Shown one piece after another: positions 1-6,541 of a stretch of 10,171 nucleotides of DNA; position 1 is the first letter of the stretch, and each line of letters starts with the position of its first letter. The DNA is from Nanoarchaeota archaeon (GTDB lineage Archaea > EX4484-52 > LFW-46), in assembly GCA_018897155.1 (NCBI GenBank), contig JAHILE010000013.1:1-10171 (forward strand), read 5' to 3'. A program made the position numbers and the translations under genes. The notes under the pieces are model-generated. The model was not told the DNA's origin, ran no database searches, and worked only from the letters and a program-made list of their open reading frames with translations.

Positions 1-288
1 AAGGCAGCGCCGCCATACTATGCATACTTCCTTGCTGCGGTTGTATTGATTCTTGCTGCGGCGTATGTTATAAAGAAATATCTGAATGATGATGATGAAG
101 CGCCGCAAAACGAGCAGGTTCCGGAACCAAAAGCAAATTATTCTGTGCCTGCGCGAGTCGCATCCCCGAAAAAGATTGTTTCAGGGGACGCGCGAGATAC
201 ACAACTTCAAAATCCTGCTGCCAAAAATGACGATCTCGGCGACATTGAAAAAAGGCTTGATGAGATTAAGAAGAAGCTGAAAGAATGA
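1..288 (+). CDS. C-terminal end of a membrane-anchored protein (partial)
   Basis: The frame is open from the first base, so the gene begins upstream. The visible 95 residues start with a hydrophobic stretch of about 17 residues (roughly 8-24, from YAYFLAAVVLILAAAYV) followed by KK, which reads as one transmembrane helix with a positive flank. Next comes an acidic patch (DDDE), a polar proline-rich linker, and a short charged tail (DIEKRLDEIKKKLKE) likely to form a helix or coiled coil. A TTG at 46 lies inside the helix and is unlikely to be the true start. The layout fits a protein held in the membrane by a late helix with a soluble tail, but no family is recognisable. Sure of coding, unsure of function. 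Confidence 0.7.
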   Translation, partial: KAAPPYYAYFLAAVVLILAAAYVIKKYLNDDDEAPQNEQVPEPKANYSVPARVASPKKIVSGDARDTQLQNPAAKNDDLGDIEKRLDEIKKKLKE

Positions 289-289
289 A

Positions 290-315
290 TTATTGTCGTA
301 TATACTCGACAATAA
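290..315. repeat. 9-bp perfect inverted repeat between the membrane protein and the ATPase gene
   Basis: TTATTGTCG (290-298) pairs perfectly with CGACAATAA (307-315) across an 8-nt loop. It begins one base after the upstream stop codon. The ATTGTC core recurs at 325-330, just ahead of the ATPase TATA box, giving three half-sites (292-297, reversed at 308-313, 325-330). It may be a 3'-end hairpin for the upstream gene or an operator for the ATPase gene; the sequence alone does not decide. Confidence 0.5.
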
Positions 316-339
316 ATGCAATTAATTGTCTATCAAACC

Positions 340-347
340 TTTATATA
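340..347 (+). promoter_or_regulatory. TATA box of the ATPase gene, leaderless geometry
   Basis: TTTATATA begins exactly 30 nt before the ATG at 370. In archaea transcription starts about 25 nt downstream of the box centre, so the transcript should begin at or next to the start codon. Confidence 0.6.
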
Positions 348-369
348 GATACAAAATCAATCTAAAAGC

Positions 370-1662
370 ATGATAGATGACTCAATAAGAAGATGGAATG
401 TCTGGTGGGCAAATCCGGATGCTCTACAAAGCATGGCTGGCATAAATAGAGAAATAACCCCGAAAATATCAGAAATGGGCGGCCTGCGCCACATAAAAGA
501 CTTGATAGGCGTAAGGAGATCCGGCAAAACTACTGTGATGTATCAAATAATAAAAAATCTGATTGAAGAAGGCGCAAACGCAAAAAATATTACTCTTCTG
601 AATTTCGACGACCCCGAAATAAACTCCTTGCCGCTTAACGAGGTTCTGGACGCTGTTGAAAAAATAAATCCCAACATAGAGTATTTGTTTTTGGACGAAA
701 TTCAGCAAAAAGACGGATGGGAGAAATGGGTGCGGGTATTTTACGACACAAATAGGTTCAAGCGCATATTTGTTACCGGTTCCTCGGCATCAATTCTTTC
801 AGAGGATATTGGGCGGGTTCTTACCGGAAGGCATTTGACTTTTGCCGTATTTCCATTTTCCTTCAAGGAATATTTACAATTCTCAGATTGGAAAAATTTT
901 GATCCTGACTTTCTTGAATATAACAAAAATAGGCTGAAGCATCATCTGGAGTCATATATAAACGGAGGAGGATTTCCCGAGACTCTTGGAAAAAATGAAT
1001 ATGAAGCAAAGGCCATTCTAACACATATATACAATGACATTTTGTCAAGAGATATTGTATCAAGGCACAATGTTTCGTTTGAAACTGCGAGGAAAATAAG
1101 CTACTTTCTTCTAAGCAATTCTTCCAAAGAATTTTCTTACAGGAAAATCGCCGGCGCCCTTGCCATAAGCGTTGAAACGGCAGAAAAATACGTAAGCTAT
1201 CTTACAGAATCTTTCATGCTGATTACCCTAAATTGTTTTTCGTTTAAAATTCCGGTCCAGTTCAAGCAGAATAAAAAAGCATATTGTATCGATACGGGCC
1301 TGAAAAACGCAGTTTCTTTTAAGATTTCAGAAGACAAAGGAAGGCTGTATGAAAATGCGGTTTTGGCAGAACTAAAAAGAAAAGGCAAAGAAGTCTATTA
1401 CTGGAAAGATGAGAAAAAAAGAGAAATTGATTTTTTAGTAAAAGAAGGCGAAAAAATAACTGAATTAATTCAAGTATGCTGGAATTTGGGCGACAAAAAA
1501 ACCAAAGAACGAGAAATAAACGGCTTAATAGAAGGAATGAATCAATTTGGGCTTAAAGGCGGGATAATCATAACGGAAAATTATGAAGGAAAAGAAAATA
1601 TTGACGGAAATAAAATATTCTTCATACCTTTATGGAAGTGGCTTTTGGTACATCTGATTTGA
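370..1662 (+). CDS. AAA-type ATPase with C-terminal DUF4143 domain
   Basis: This 430-residue protein has the layout of the archaeal/bacterial ATPase family with an AAA_14-type domain followed by DUF4143. Walker A is GVRRSGKT (47-54), Walker B is YLFLDE (105-110), and VTGSS (135-139) sits at the sensor-1 position. GGFPE (200-204) is the usual hinge into the C-terminal half. A winged-helix-like stretch (about 255-290) is followed by a nuclease-like fold: E328 in GRLYENAV, then REIDFLV (351-357) and LIQVCW. The usual IEVK-type lysine of PD-(D/E)XK enzymes is replaced here by Cys, so nuclease activity is doubtful. The cellular role of the family is poorly known. The start is set by the ATG lying 30 nt after a TATA box. 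Arginine is mostly AGA/AGG, unlike gdh, which may mark an accessory gene. Confidence 0.9.
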   Translation: MIDDSIRRWNVWWANPDALQSMAGINREITPKISEMGGLRHIKDLIGVRRSGKTTVMYQIIKNLIEEGANAKNITLLNFDDPEINSLPLNEVLDAVEKINPNIEYLFLDEIQQKDGWEKWVRVFYDTNRFKRIFVTGSSASILSEDIGRVLTGRHLTFAVFPFSFKEYLQFSDWKNFDPDFLEYNKNRLKHHLESYINGGGFPETLGKNEYEAKAILTHIYNDILSRDIVSRHNVSFETARKISYFLLSNSSKEFSYRKIAGALAISVETAEKYVSYLTESFMLITLNCFSFKIPVQFKQNKKAYCIDTGLKNAVSFKISEDKGRLYENAVLAELKRKGKEVYYWKDEKKREIDFLVKEGEKITELIQVCWNLGDKKTKEREINGLIEGMNQFGLKGGIIITENYEGKENIDGNKIFFIPLWKWLLVHLI

Positions 1663-1739
1663 ACTACGTATAAAGACGGCTTGAAAAGATTAGAAAGAAA
1701 CTAAGGGAATAAAATATCCATACGATAAAAATCATCTTC

Positions 1740-1747
1740 TATATATA
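1740..1747 (+). promoter_or_regulatory. TATA box of ppsA, leaderless geometry
   Basis: TATATATA begins 30 nt before the ATG at 1770, the same spacing as the ATPase gene. No Shine-Dalgarno-like run precedes the ATG, so a leaderless message is likely. Confidence 0.6.
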
Positions 1748-1769
1748 CATAAATTCCCAATAATACGTC

Positions 1770-4244
1770 ATGATTCAAAAGAAAAATAAGGAAATTAAAC
1801 AGGATAAACTGATTCTTTGGTTCAGCGAAATACGAAATACCGACGTCGCTGTTGTTGGCGGAAAAAACGCTTCTCTTGGTGAAATGTACTCAAACCTGAC
1901 AAAAAAAGGCGTTAATATCCCTAACGGATTTGCAGTTACTGCTCAGGCTTACAAATTATTCCTTAAAGAAAGCGGCATCGAAAAAAGGATGCGCGAAATT
2001 CTCTCGGACCTTGATGTCGGAAATCTAAAAAATCTCCAAGCGCGCGGAAAAAAGGTGCGAAAAACAATACTTGCAGCAGAATTTCCGGCAGAACTGAAAA
2101 AAGAAATAGCTGCATCATACAAAACGCTCTGTAAAGAATACGGACCCAACACTGATGTTGCAGTGCGCTCATCAGCTACAGCAGAAGACCTTCCGGACGC
2201 AAGCTTTGCAGGCCAGCAGGAAACTTACCTCAATATCCATGGCGTGGATGCTCTTCTTATCGCAGCAAAAAAATGCTTCTCATCGCTTTTCACAGACCGC
2301 GCGATATCCTACCGCCATACAAAAAAATTCGGCCAGTTCGCAGTATATCTTTCAATAGGCGTGCAGAAAATGGTGCGCTCTGACCTTGCATGCTCGGGCG
2401 TAATGTTTACAATAGATACTGAAAGCGGATTCCGCGATGTGGCACTTGTCACAGGCTCATACGGCCTTGGAGAAAACATTGTGCAGGGGCGAGTGGATCC
2501 CGACCAGTTCTATGTGCACAAGCCAACGCTAAGACTTGGCAAAAAGCCGATAATTTCGCGCGTGATTGGAAGCAAGGATGTGCGCATGATATATTCAAAC
2601 AACAAGTCAAAGCCCACAGTAAATGTAAAAACATCTTTGCAAGATGCCGGAAAATTCTGCATAACAAACTCGGAAGTCCTGAATCTTGCGAAATGGGGCT
2701 GTATAATCGAGGACCACTACAAAAAGCCTATGGATATAGAATGGGCAAAAGACGGAAGAACCGGGAAGATCTTCATTGTTCAGGCAAGGCCGGAAACAGT
2801 TCAATCACGGCGCGATGTAAATGTTCTTGAGAAGTATTCGCTCCTCCAGAAAGGAAAGATTCTTATCACCGGTTTAAGCGTAGGCGAAAAAATCGGCGCT
2901 GGAAAAGCAGGTGTGATTAAGGATGTCAAGAACATCAACCAGTTCAAAAAAGGCGATGTCCTTGTGACTGAAATGACAGACCCTGACTGGGAGCCAATAA
3001 TGAGAATGTCTTCTGCAATTGTAACTGAAAAAGGCGGAAGGACATGCCATGCAGCAATAATTTCAAGAGAGCTTGGAATACCGTGCGTTGTCGGAACAGG
3101 CAACTGCACAAAAGTTCTTAAAAGCGGCAAAATGATAACAGTCTCATGCGCAGAAGGCGAAGCCGGGTATGTGTATGAAGGCGCGCTTAAATTCAATGTG
3201 AAGAAAACCAACTTGAAAAATCTGCCTGAGCTGAAAACAAAAATTATGCTAAATGTCGGAAATCCCGAGCAGGCATTTGACGATTCGTTCATCCCAAACG
3301 ACGGAGTGGGGCTTGCGCGCGAAGAATTCATAATCATGTCGTACATAAAGGTGCATCCGCTTGCGCTTCTTAATTACAGATCATCTCGTTCCACTCGAAG
3401 CTTTTTGACCAAAGGTCAAAAATCCCTTGACGCAAAACTGAAAAAGGAAATAGATGACCTTACAAAAGGATATACTGACAAGGCGAAGTTCTTCGTGGAT
3501 AAACTTGCAGAAGGCATTGGAACAATAGGTGCGGCATTCTATCCCAAAGACGTCATTGTTAGATTATCTGATTTCAAGACAAACGAATATGCAAATCTTG
3601 TCGGTGGCAGCGCGTATGAGCCAAAGGAAGAGAATCCGATGATAGGCTGGCGCGGCGCATCAAGATATTATGATGACAAGTACAAGGCTGCGTTTGCGCT
3701 TGAATGCAAGGCGCTGAAGAAGGTGCGCGATGAATTCGGGCTGAATAATGTCAAAATAATGATTCCATTCTGCAGGACTCCTGAGGAAGGTAAAAAAGTC
3801 ATTGCGGAAATGGGAAAAAACGGCCTTAAGCAGCATGAAAACGGGCTTGAAATATATGTCATGTGCGAAATACCGTCAAATGTTATACTTGCAGACAAGT
3901 TCTCTGAAATTTTTGACGGATTTTCTATCGGAAGCAATGATTTAACTCAGCTGACTTTAGGAATTGACCGCGATTCGGGAATTGTAACGCATATCGCAAA
4001 CGAGAAAAACGAGGCTGTAAAAAGAATGATATGCGCGGTGATAAAAGTTGCCAAGCAATATAAAAGAAAAATCGGCATTTGCGGGCAGGCGCCAAGCGAT
4101 TTTCCGGATTTCGCGGAATTCTTGATTGAACAGGGCATCGACTCAATATCACTGAATCCTGACAGCGTAATAAAGACGCGCATGATGCTTGGGGAAATGC
4201 AGAAGACACGGAATGGCGCGCTGGTTAAGAAGGTTTGCAGTTGA
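1770..4244 (+). CDS. ppsA: Phosphoenolpyruvate synthase (pyruvate, water dikinase)
   Basis: Converts pyruvate, ATP and water to PEP, AMP and phosphate, the entry step of gluconeogenesis in the cytoplasm. All three domains are present in 824 residues (E. coli PpsA is 792). The N-terminal ATP-binding domain has GGKNASLGEM (30-39), VRSSATAEDLPDASFAGQQE (132-151) and the VQARPET end (337-343). The swivelling phosphohistidine domain has GGRTCHAAIISRELGIP (422-438), with His427 as the phosphorylated residue. The C-terminal PEP/pyruvate barrel has NPMIGWRGASRY (622-633), CEIPSN (699-704), GSNDLTQ (721-727) and GICGQAPSD (769-777), with Cys771 as the catalytic cysteine. Residues 538-551 are an insertion coded by a palindromic repeat element, in the helical stretch between the HPLALL segment and the barrel. 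The domain order and catalytic residues are intact, so the enzyme is probably active. Confidence 0.96.
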   Translation: MIQKKNKEIKQDKLILWFSEIRNTDVAVVGGKNASLGEMYSNLTKKGVNIPNGFAVTAQAYKLFLKESGIEKRMREILSDLDVGNLKNLQARGKKVRKTILAAEFPAELKKEIAASYKTLCKEYGPNTDVAVRSSATAEDLPDASFAGQQETYLNIHGVDALLIAAKKCFSSLFTDRAISYRHTKKFGQFAVYLSIGVQKMVRSDLACSGVMFTIDTESGFRDVALVTGSYGLGENIVQGRVDPDQFYVHKPTLRLGKKPIISRVIGSKDVRMIYSNNKSKPTVNVKTSLQDAGKFCITNSEVLNLAKWGCIIEDHYKKPMDIEWAKDGRTGKIFIVQARPETVQSRRDVNVLEKYSLLQKGKILITGLSVGEKIGAGKAGVIKDVKNINQFKKGDVLVTEMTDPDWEPIMRMSSAIVTEKGGRTCHAAIISRELGIPCVVGTGNCTKVLKSGKMITVSCAEGEAGYVYEGALKFNVKKTNLKNLPELKTKIMLNVGNPEQAFDDSFIPNDGVGLAREEFIIMSYIKVHPLALLNYRSSRSTRSFLTKGQKSLDAKLKKEIDDLTKGYTDKAKFFVDKLAEGIGTIGAAFYPKDVIVRLSDFKTNEYANLVGGSAYEPKEENPMIGWRGASRYYDDKYKAAFALECKALKKVRDEFGLNNVKIMIPFCRTPEEGKKVIAEMGKNGLKQHENGLEIYVMCEIPSNVILADKFSEIFDGFSIGSNDLTQLTLGIDRDSGIVTHIANEKNEAVKRMICAVIKVAKQYKRKIGICGQAPSDFPDFAEFLIEQGIDSISLNPDSVIKTRMMLGEMQKTRNGALVKKVCS
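3381..3425 (+). repeat. In-frame palindromic repeat element, copy A, inside ppsA
   Basis: The element opens with TCATCTCGTTCC (3381-3392), continues with ACTCGAAGC (3393-3401), and ends in a perfect hairpin: TTTTTGACC (3402-3410), loop AAA, GGTCAAAAA (3414-3422). The same 12-base opening, the same ACTCGAAGC segment and an equivalent 9-bp hairpin occur on the minus strand at 7576-7632 inside the methyltransferase gene. It codes for SSRSTRSFLTKGQK, residues 538-551 of PpsA. Removing these 14 codons (42 nt, 3381-3422) gives the spacing I recall for E. coli PpsA between the HPxALL and KG(Y/F) landmarks. No target-site duplication is visible. Confidence 0.75.
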
Positions 4245-4277
4245 TGCATATTGAATAACGCCGATGCCTAATATGCA
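4245..4277. repeat. Inverted repeat just after ppsA
   Basis: TGCATATT (4245-4252) is matched by AATATGCA (4270-4277), starting right after the ppsA stop codon. It could form a hairpin at the 3' end of the message, and its right arm overlaps the weak TATA-like TAATATGC (4269-4276) ahead of the next gene. Eight AT-rich pairs could arise by chance. Confidence 0.3.
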
Positions 4278-4300
4278 ATGGCACATTTCATGAAAGAGAA

Positions 4301-4780
4301 ATGGCTTTAAAATGTGAGGGGCGGCTAATGAAATGCAGGAGATTGGAACTAGGGGATATGGCGTATGGTGTCATTATAGAGGATGAAGGAAAGAGACTTA
4401 TAGCGAACTGTATGGGATTCAGGGAATGGTGGAACCCAAAGACAAATAAAATTATGCATGGACTGATGCCGCGTGATGAAGATATAGGATATATAAAAAA
4501 GGCATATGATTATGGAATATCAGAGATAAAAGAAATGGAACAAAAGATTGAAAATGGAGAAGTACCGTTTAAAGTGAATATTATCGAAAGGATAAACATT
4601 ATGGTTGTGGGTAAAACGATATTACTGAAGATGTTGAATGAAAGAAGGAATTTTTGGGTGGAATGGAAGAAGGACTATGAAGAGAAATTAGGTGGGGGTA
4701 TAGACACTCCAATTACATTTAAAGTATTTCTCAAGGCGCAAGAAAGATTCAGAAAATCAAAAAACCTCGCGCAACATTAA
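4301..4780 (+). CDS. Hypothetical protein, charged and soluble
   Basis: I do not recognise a family for this 159-residue protein. It is highly charged and has no signal peptide or membrane helix. The N-terminal part (about 15-60) carries IIEDEGKRLI, then an aromatic stretch FREWWNPKTNK (40-50) and HGLMPRDEDIGYI (53-65). A helical charged segment with EIKEMEQKIENGE (75-87) follows, and the C-terminal end is basic (AQERFRKSKNL). An in-frame ATG at 4328 is an alternative start that would remove nine residues. A weak TATA-like TAATATGC lies 32 nt before 4301 and slightly favours the longer form. Nine of eleven Arg codons are AGA/AGG, whereas gdh next door uses mostly CGN, so it may have been acquired or be weakly expressed. 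The full-length open frame between two real genes supports coding; the function is unknown. Confidence 0.65.
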   Translation: MALKCEGRLMKCRRLELGDMAYGVIIEDEGKRLIANCMGFREWWNPKTNKIMHGLMPRDEDIGYIKKAYDYGISEIKEMEQKIENGEVPFKVNIIERINIMVVGKTILLKMLNERRNFWVEWKKDYEEKLGGGIDTPITFKVFLKAQERFRKSKNLAQH

Positions 4781-4795
4781 TTAATCTTTGCGCGA
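4767..4795 (+). promoter_or_regulatory. Inverted repeat enclosing the gdh TATA element
   Basis: TCGCGCAA (4767-4774) and TTGCGCGA (4788-4795) form an 8-bp perfect inverted repeat. The 13-nt spacer contains the self-palindromic ATTAATTAAT (4776-4785). TTAATTAA (4777-4784) begins 29 nt before the GTG at 4806, matching the TATA-to-start spacing of other genes here. The repeat therefore brackets the putative core promoter, as an operator would. It also overlaps the stop codon of the upstream gene, so a 3'-end hairpin is the alternative. Confidence 0.5.
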
Positions 4796-4805
4796 AATAT
4801 AACAA

Positions 4806-6053
4806 GTGAATTCTATGGCATCTGAAAATATTTTCGAAAAAGCATTCCAACGCCTTGAAAAGGCGATGAAATACGTCGAAATCAGCGACGATGCGCGCGC
4901 AATTCTGTCCGCGCCAAAAGAAACCTTATCATTCTCAATACCGGTTCGCATGGATTCCGGAAAAATTCAGGTATTCAACGGATACAGAGTTCATTACAAT
5001 GACGCGCGAGGCCCTTACAAAGGCGGAATACGATACCATCCGAATGTTTCGCTTGATGAAGTCATTGCGCTTTCTTTCTGGATGGCATTCAAATGCGCTG
5101 TTGCAGACATTCCTTACGGCGGCGCCAAAGGCGGCGTAGTTATAGACCCGAAAAAGCTTTCGCGGGCAGAGCTTGAGCGCCTGAGCAGAGGGTATATTCG
5201 CGGAGTCTATAAATTCATCGGCGTTGATACTGATATTCCCGCGCCCGACGTTTATACCAATGCAGAAATCATGGGCTGGATGATGGATGAATACGCACAG
5301 ATATATGGAAAGCAGATTCCGGGAGTCATAACCGGAAAGCCAATCGCTCTTGGCGGCTCACTCGGACGCGACGATGCAACAGCAAGAGGCGGATTCATAG
5401 TTATGAAAGAACTTGCGACAATTCTTAAAATGGAGCCAAAGATTACGCGAGTAGCAATACAAGGATTCGGCAATGCAGGAGCTCATTTGGCGCGCCTTAT
5501 GCATAATGCCGGATACCTCATTGTTGCAATAAGTGATTCAAAAGGCGGGATCTATAACAAAGAAGGCCTTGACATAACTGTTGTGGAAGCGCATAAAGAA
5601 AAAACTGGCAATGTGCAGAACGTTCATGGTGCAAAAAATATCACAAATGAAGAGCTGCTTGAAGTCGAATGCGAAATACTTGCCCCTTCTGCACTTGAAA
5701 ATCAATTGACTAAAAACAATGCTGCAAAAGTAAAAGCAAAAGTAGTGCTTGAGCTTGCAAACGGACCCACAACTCCTGAAGCTGACGAAATACTTACGAA
5801 AAAAGGCGTTTTGGTTGTTCCCGACATTCTTGCAAATGCAGGCGGTGTAACTGTAAGCTATTTCGAATGGGTGCAGAACCGCGAAGGATATTACTGGACA
5901 CTTCCCGAAGTGCATGAGCGCCTTGCAAAGAAAATGACGTCTGCATTTCACGGGATTTATGAGCTATCCGCGCGCGAAAAAATCGACATGAGAACTGCGG
6001 CGTATGTTATCGGGTTGCAGCGGCTTGTAAAGGCGATTGATGCGAGGATTTAA
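4806..6053 (+). CDS. gdhA: Glutamate dehydrogenase, archaeal hexameric type
   Basis: Catalyses the reversible oxidative deamination of glutamate to 2-oxoglutarate and ammonium with NAD(P), in the cytoplasm. At 415 residues it has the usual length for the archaeal family (Pyrococcus enzyme about 420). Visible signatures are ARGPYKGGIRYHP (67-79), PYGGAKGGV (103-111) with the catalytic Lys108, and PAPDVYTN (145-152) with the catalytic Asp148. The Rossmann nucleotide loop is IQGFGNAG (218-225), followed by SDSKGGIY (243-250). The C-terminal PDILANAGGVTVSYFEW (339-355) is near-invariant. Cofactor preference cannot be read off. The GTG at 4806 is favoured because a TATA-like box lies 29 nt upstream; the ATG at 4815 (start MASENIFEKAF) is the alternative. 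Together with PpsA it suggests amino-acid catabolism feeding central carbon metabolism. Its stop overlaps the stop of a convergent gene. Confidence 0.96.
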   Translation: MNSMASENIFEKAFQRLEKAMKYVEISDDARAILSAPKETLSFSIPVRMDSGKIQVFNGYRVHYNDARGPYKGGIRYHPNVSLDEVIALSFWMAFKCAVADIPYGGAKGGVVIDPKKLSRAELERLSRGYIRGVYKFIGVDTDIPAPDVYTNAEIMGWMMDEYAQIYGKQIPGVITGKPIALGGSLGRDDATARGGFIVMKELATILKMEPKITRVAIQGFGNAGAHLARLMHNAGYLIVAISDSKGGIYNKEGLDITVVEAHKEKTGNVQNVHGAKNITNEELLEVECEILAPSALENQLTKNNAAKVKAKVVLELANGPTTPEADEILTKKGVLVVPDILANAGGVTVSYFEWVQNREGYYWTLPEVHERLAKKMTSAFHGIYELSAREKIDMRTAAYVIGLQRLVKAIDARI

Positions 6054-6541
6054 TTATGTTTCTTTTGATTAATTTCAATTGCTGGACGAAGTTTAACTGA
6101 AATTACCCGTAAAATAGCGGCGAACTGAAGAATGATCCCGATAAACATTATCAAAAGCCCGTTTGCCATTGTAAATATTGGGGTGAAACACAATTGAATT
6201 ACATTAATTGGTGGTGGCAATGCAAATGGAAGTTCACTCATACTATTATTATGATATTGTCTCATATGATTATAAATCGCTCTATTCACAAACTCCCGTG
6301 ACTGATTGAATATGTACCTCATATCTGAATTAGGAATCGCATTTTCAGCAATACATGAAACATCATATAGTTTTGGTGCTGTTGCACAATTCGCAGAGCA
6401 CATACACCTTAGCGTTATCTGCAAAGCTAAAACCGAGTCATTCAAAATTCTTGCGTTCAACGCTAAGATTTGAGCAAGAATTTTGGCATATATAAATCTT
6501 ATGCAGCGGCACCTATAGTTTTGGATAAACAAAAAAATCAT
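6050..6541 (-). CDS. Hypothetical small membrane protein, start uncertain
   Basis: The open frame on the minus strand is 163 codons long and ends tail-to-tail with gdh, the two stop codons sharing the four bases 6050-6053. The coordinates give the largest frame. The C-terminal 40 residues contain one clear transmembrane helix (MANGLLIMFIGIILQFAAILRVI) followed by a basic tail. Before it lies a polar segment with SREFVNRAIYNHMRQYHN and a proline stretch ALPPPINVIQL. No family is recognised. Starts compete. The ATG at 6541 overlaps the small gene upstream and would put a TATA-like box inside the coding region. The TTG at 6460 lies 36 nt after that box. The ATG at 6403 would give a 117-residue protein whose leader forms a hairpin and has an AAGGTG motif before the ATG. 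I favour 6403 or 6460 slightly. Confidence 0.5.
   Translation of the reverse strand: MIFLFIQNYRCRCIRFIYAKILAQILALNARILNDSVLALQITLRCMCSANCATAPKLYDVSCIAENAIPNSDMRYIFNQSREFVNRAIYNHMRQYHNNSMSELPFALPPPINVIQLCFTPIFTMANGLLIMFIGIILQFAAILRVISVKLRPAIEINQKKHN
6408..6467 (-). promoter_or_regulatory. Putative structured leader upstream of the ATG at 6403
   Basis: On the minus strand CTTAGCGTT (6467-6459) pairs perfectly with AACGCTAAG (6416-6408). The TATA box at 6489-6496 predicts a transcript start near 6467, so the left arm would be the very 5' end of the message. The right arm ends in AAG of an AAGGTG motif, followed by TGT? spacing and the ATG at 6403; the arm therefore covers part of a Shine-Dalgarno-like site. 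A leader hairpin controlling translation is inferred, not shown. The arms could instead be coding if the gene starts further upstream. Confidence 0.3.
6443..6485. repeat. 12-bp perfect inverted repeat
   Basis: CAAAATTCTTGC (6443-6454) and GCAAGAATTTTG (6474-6485) are perfect reverse complements separated by 19 nt. The right arm ends four bases from the minus-strand TATA box at 6489-6496. It interlocks with the 9-bp repeat at 6408-6416/6459-6467, since each has one arm inside the other's loop, so the two hairpins could compete as a pseudoknot or switch. Confidence 0.55.
6489..6496 (-). promoter_or_regulatory. Minus-strand TATA box upstream of the small membrane protein
   Basis: TTTATATA on the minus strand predicts a transcript start near 6467. 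It sits just after the stop codon of the 47-residue gene and upstream of the likely starts at 6460 and 6403. Confidence 0.45.

Noticed and set aside
370-1662. The ATPase gene as part of a mobile element or toxin-antitoxin system
   Set aside because: No transposase, terminal repeats or partner gene is visible, and DUF4143 ATPases are commonly solitary.
1705-1758. GGGAAT and ATTCCC flanking the ppsA TATA box
   Set aside because: Only six base pairs over a 42-nt spacer in AT-rich DNA, which is expected by chance.
2801-3346. A 181-codon open frame antisense to ppsA
   Set aside because: It lies wholly inside a strongly conserved gene. Its product is rich in Ser, Pro and Phe in the way expected from the reverse complement of this codon use, and no promoter or family is visible.
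5538-5951. A 137-codon open frame antisense to gdh
   Set aside because: It is fully inside the conserved Rossmann and C-terminal coding region of gdh, its product is Cys- and Phe-rich with no recognisable domain, and it has no promoter.
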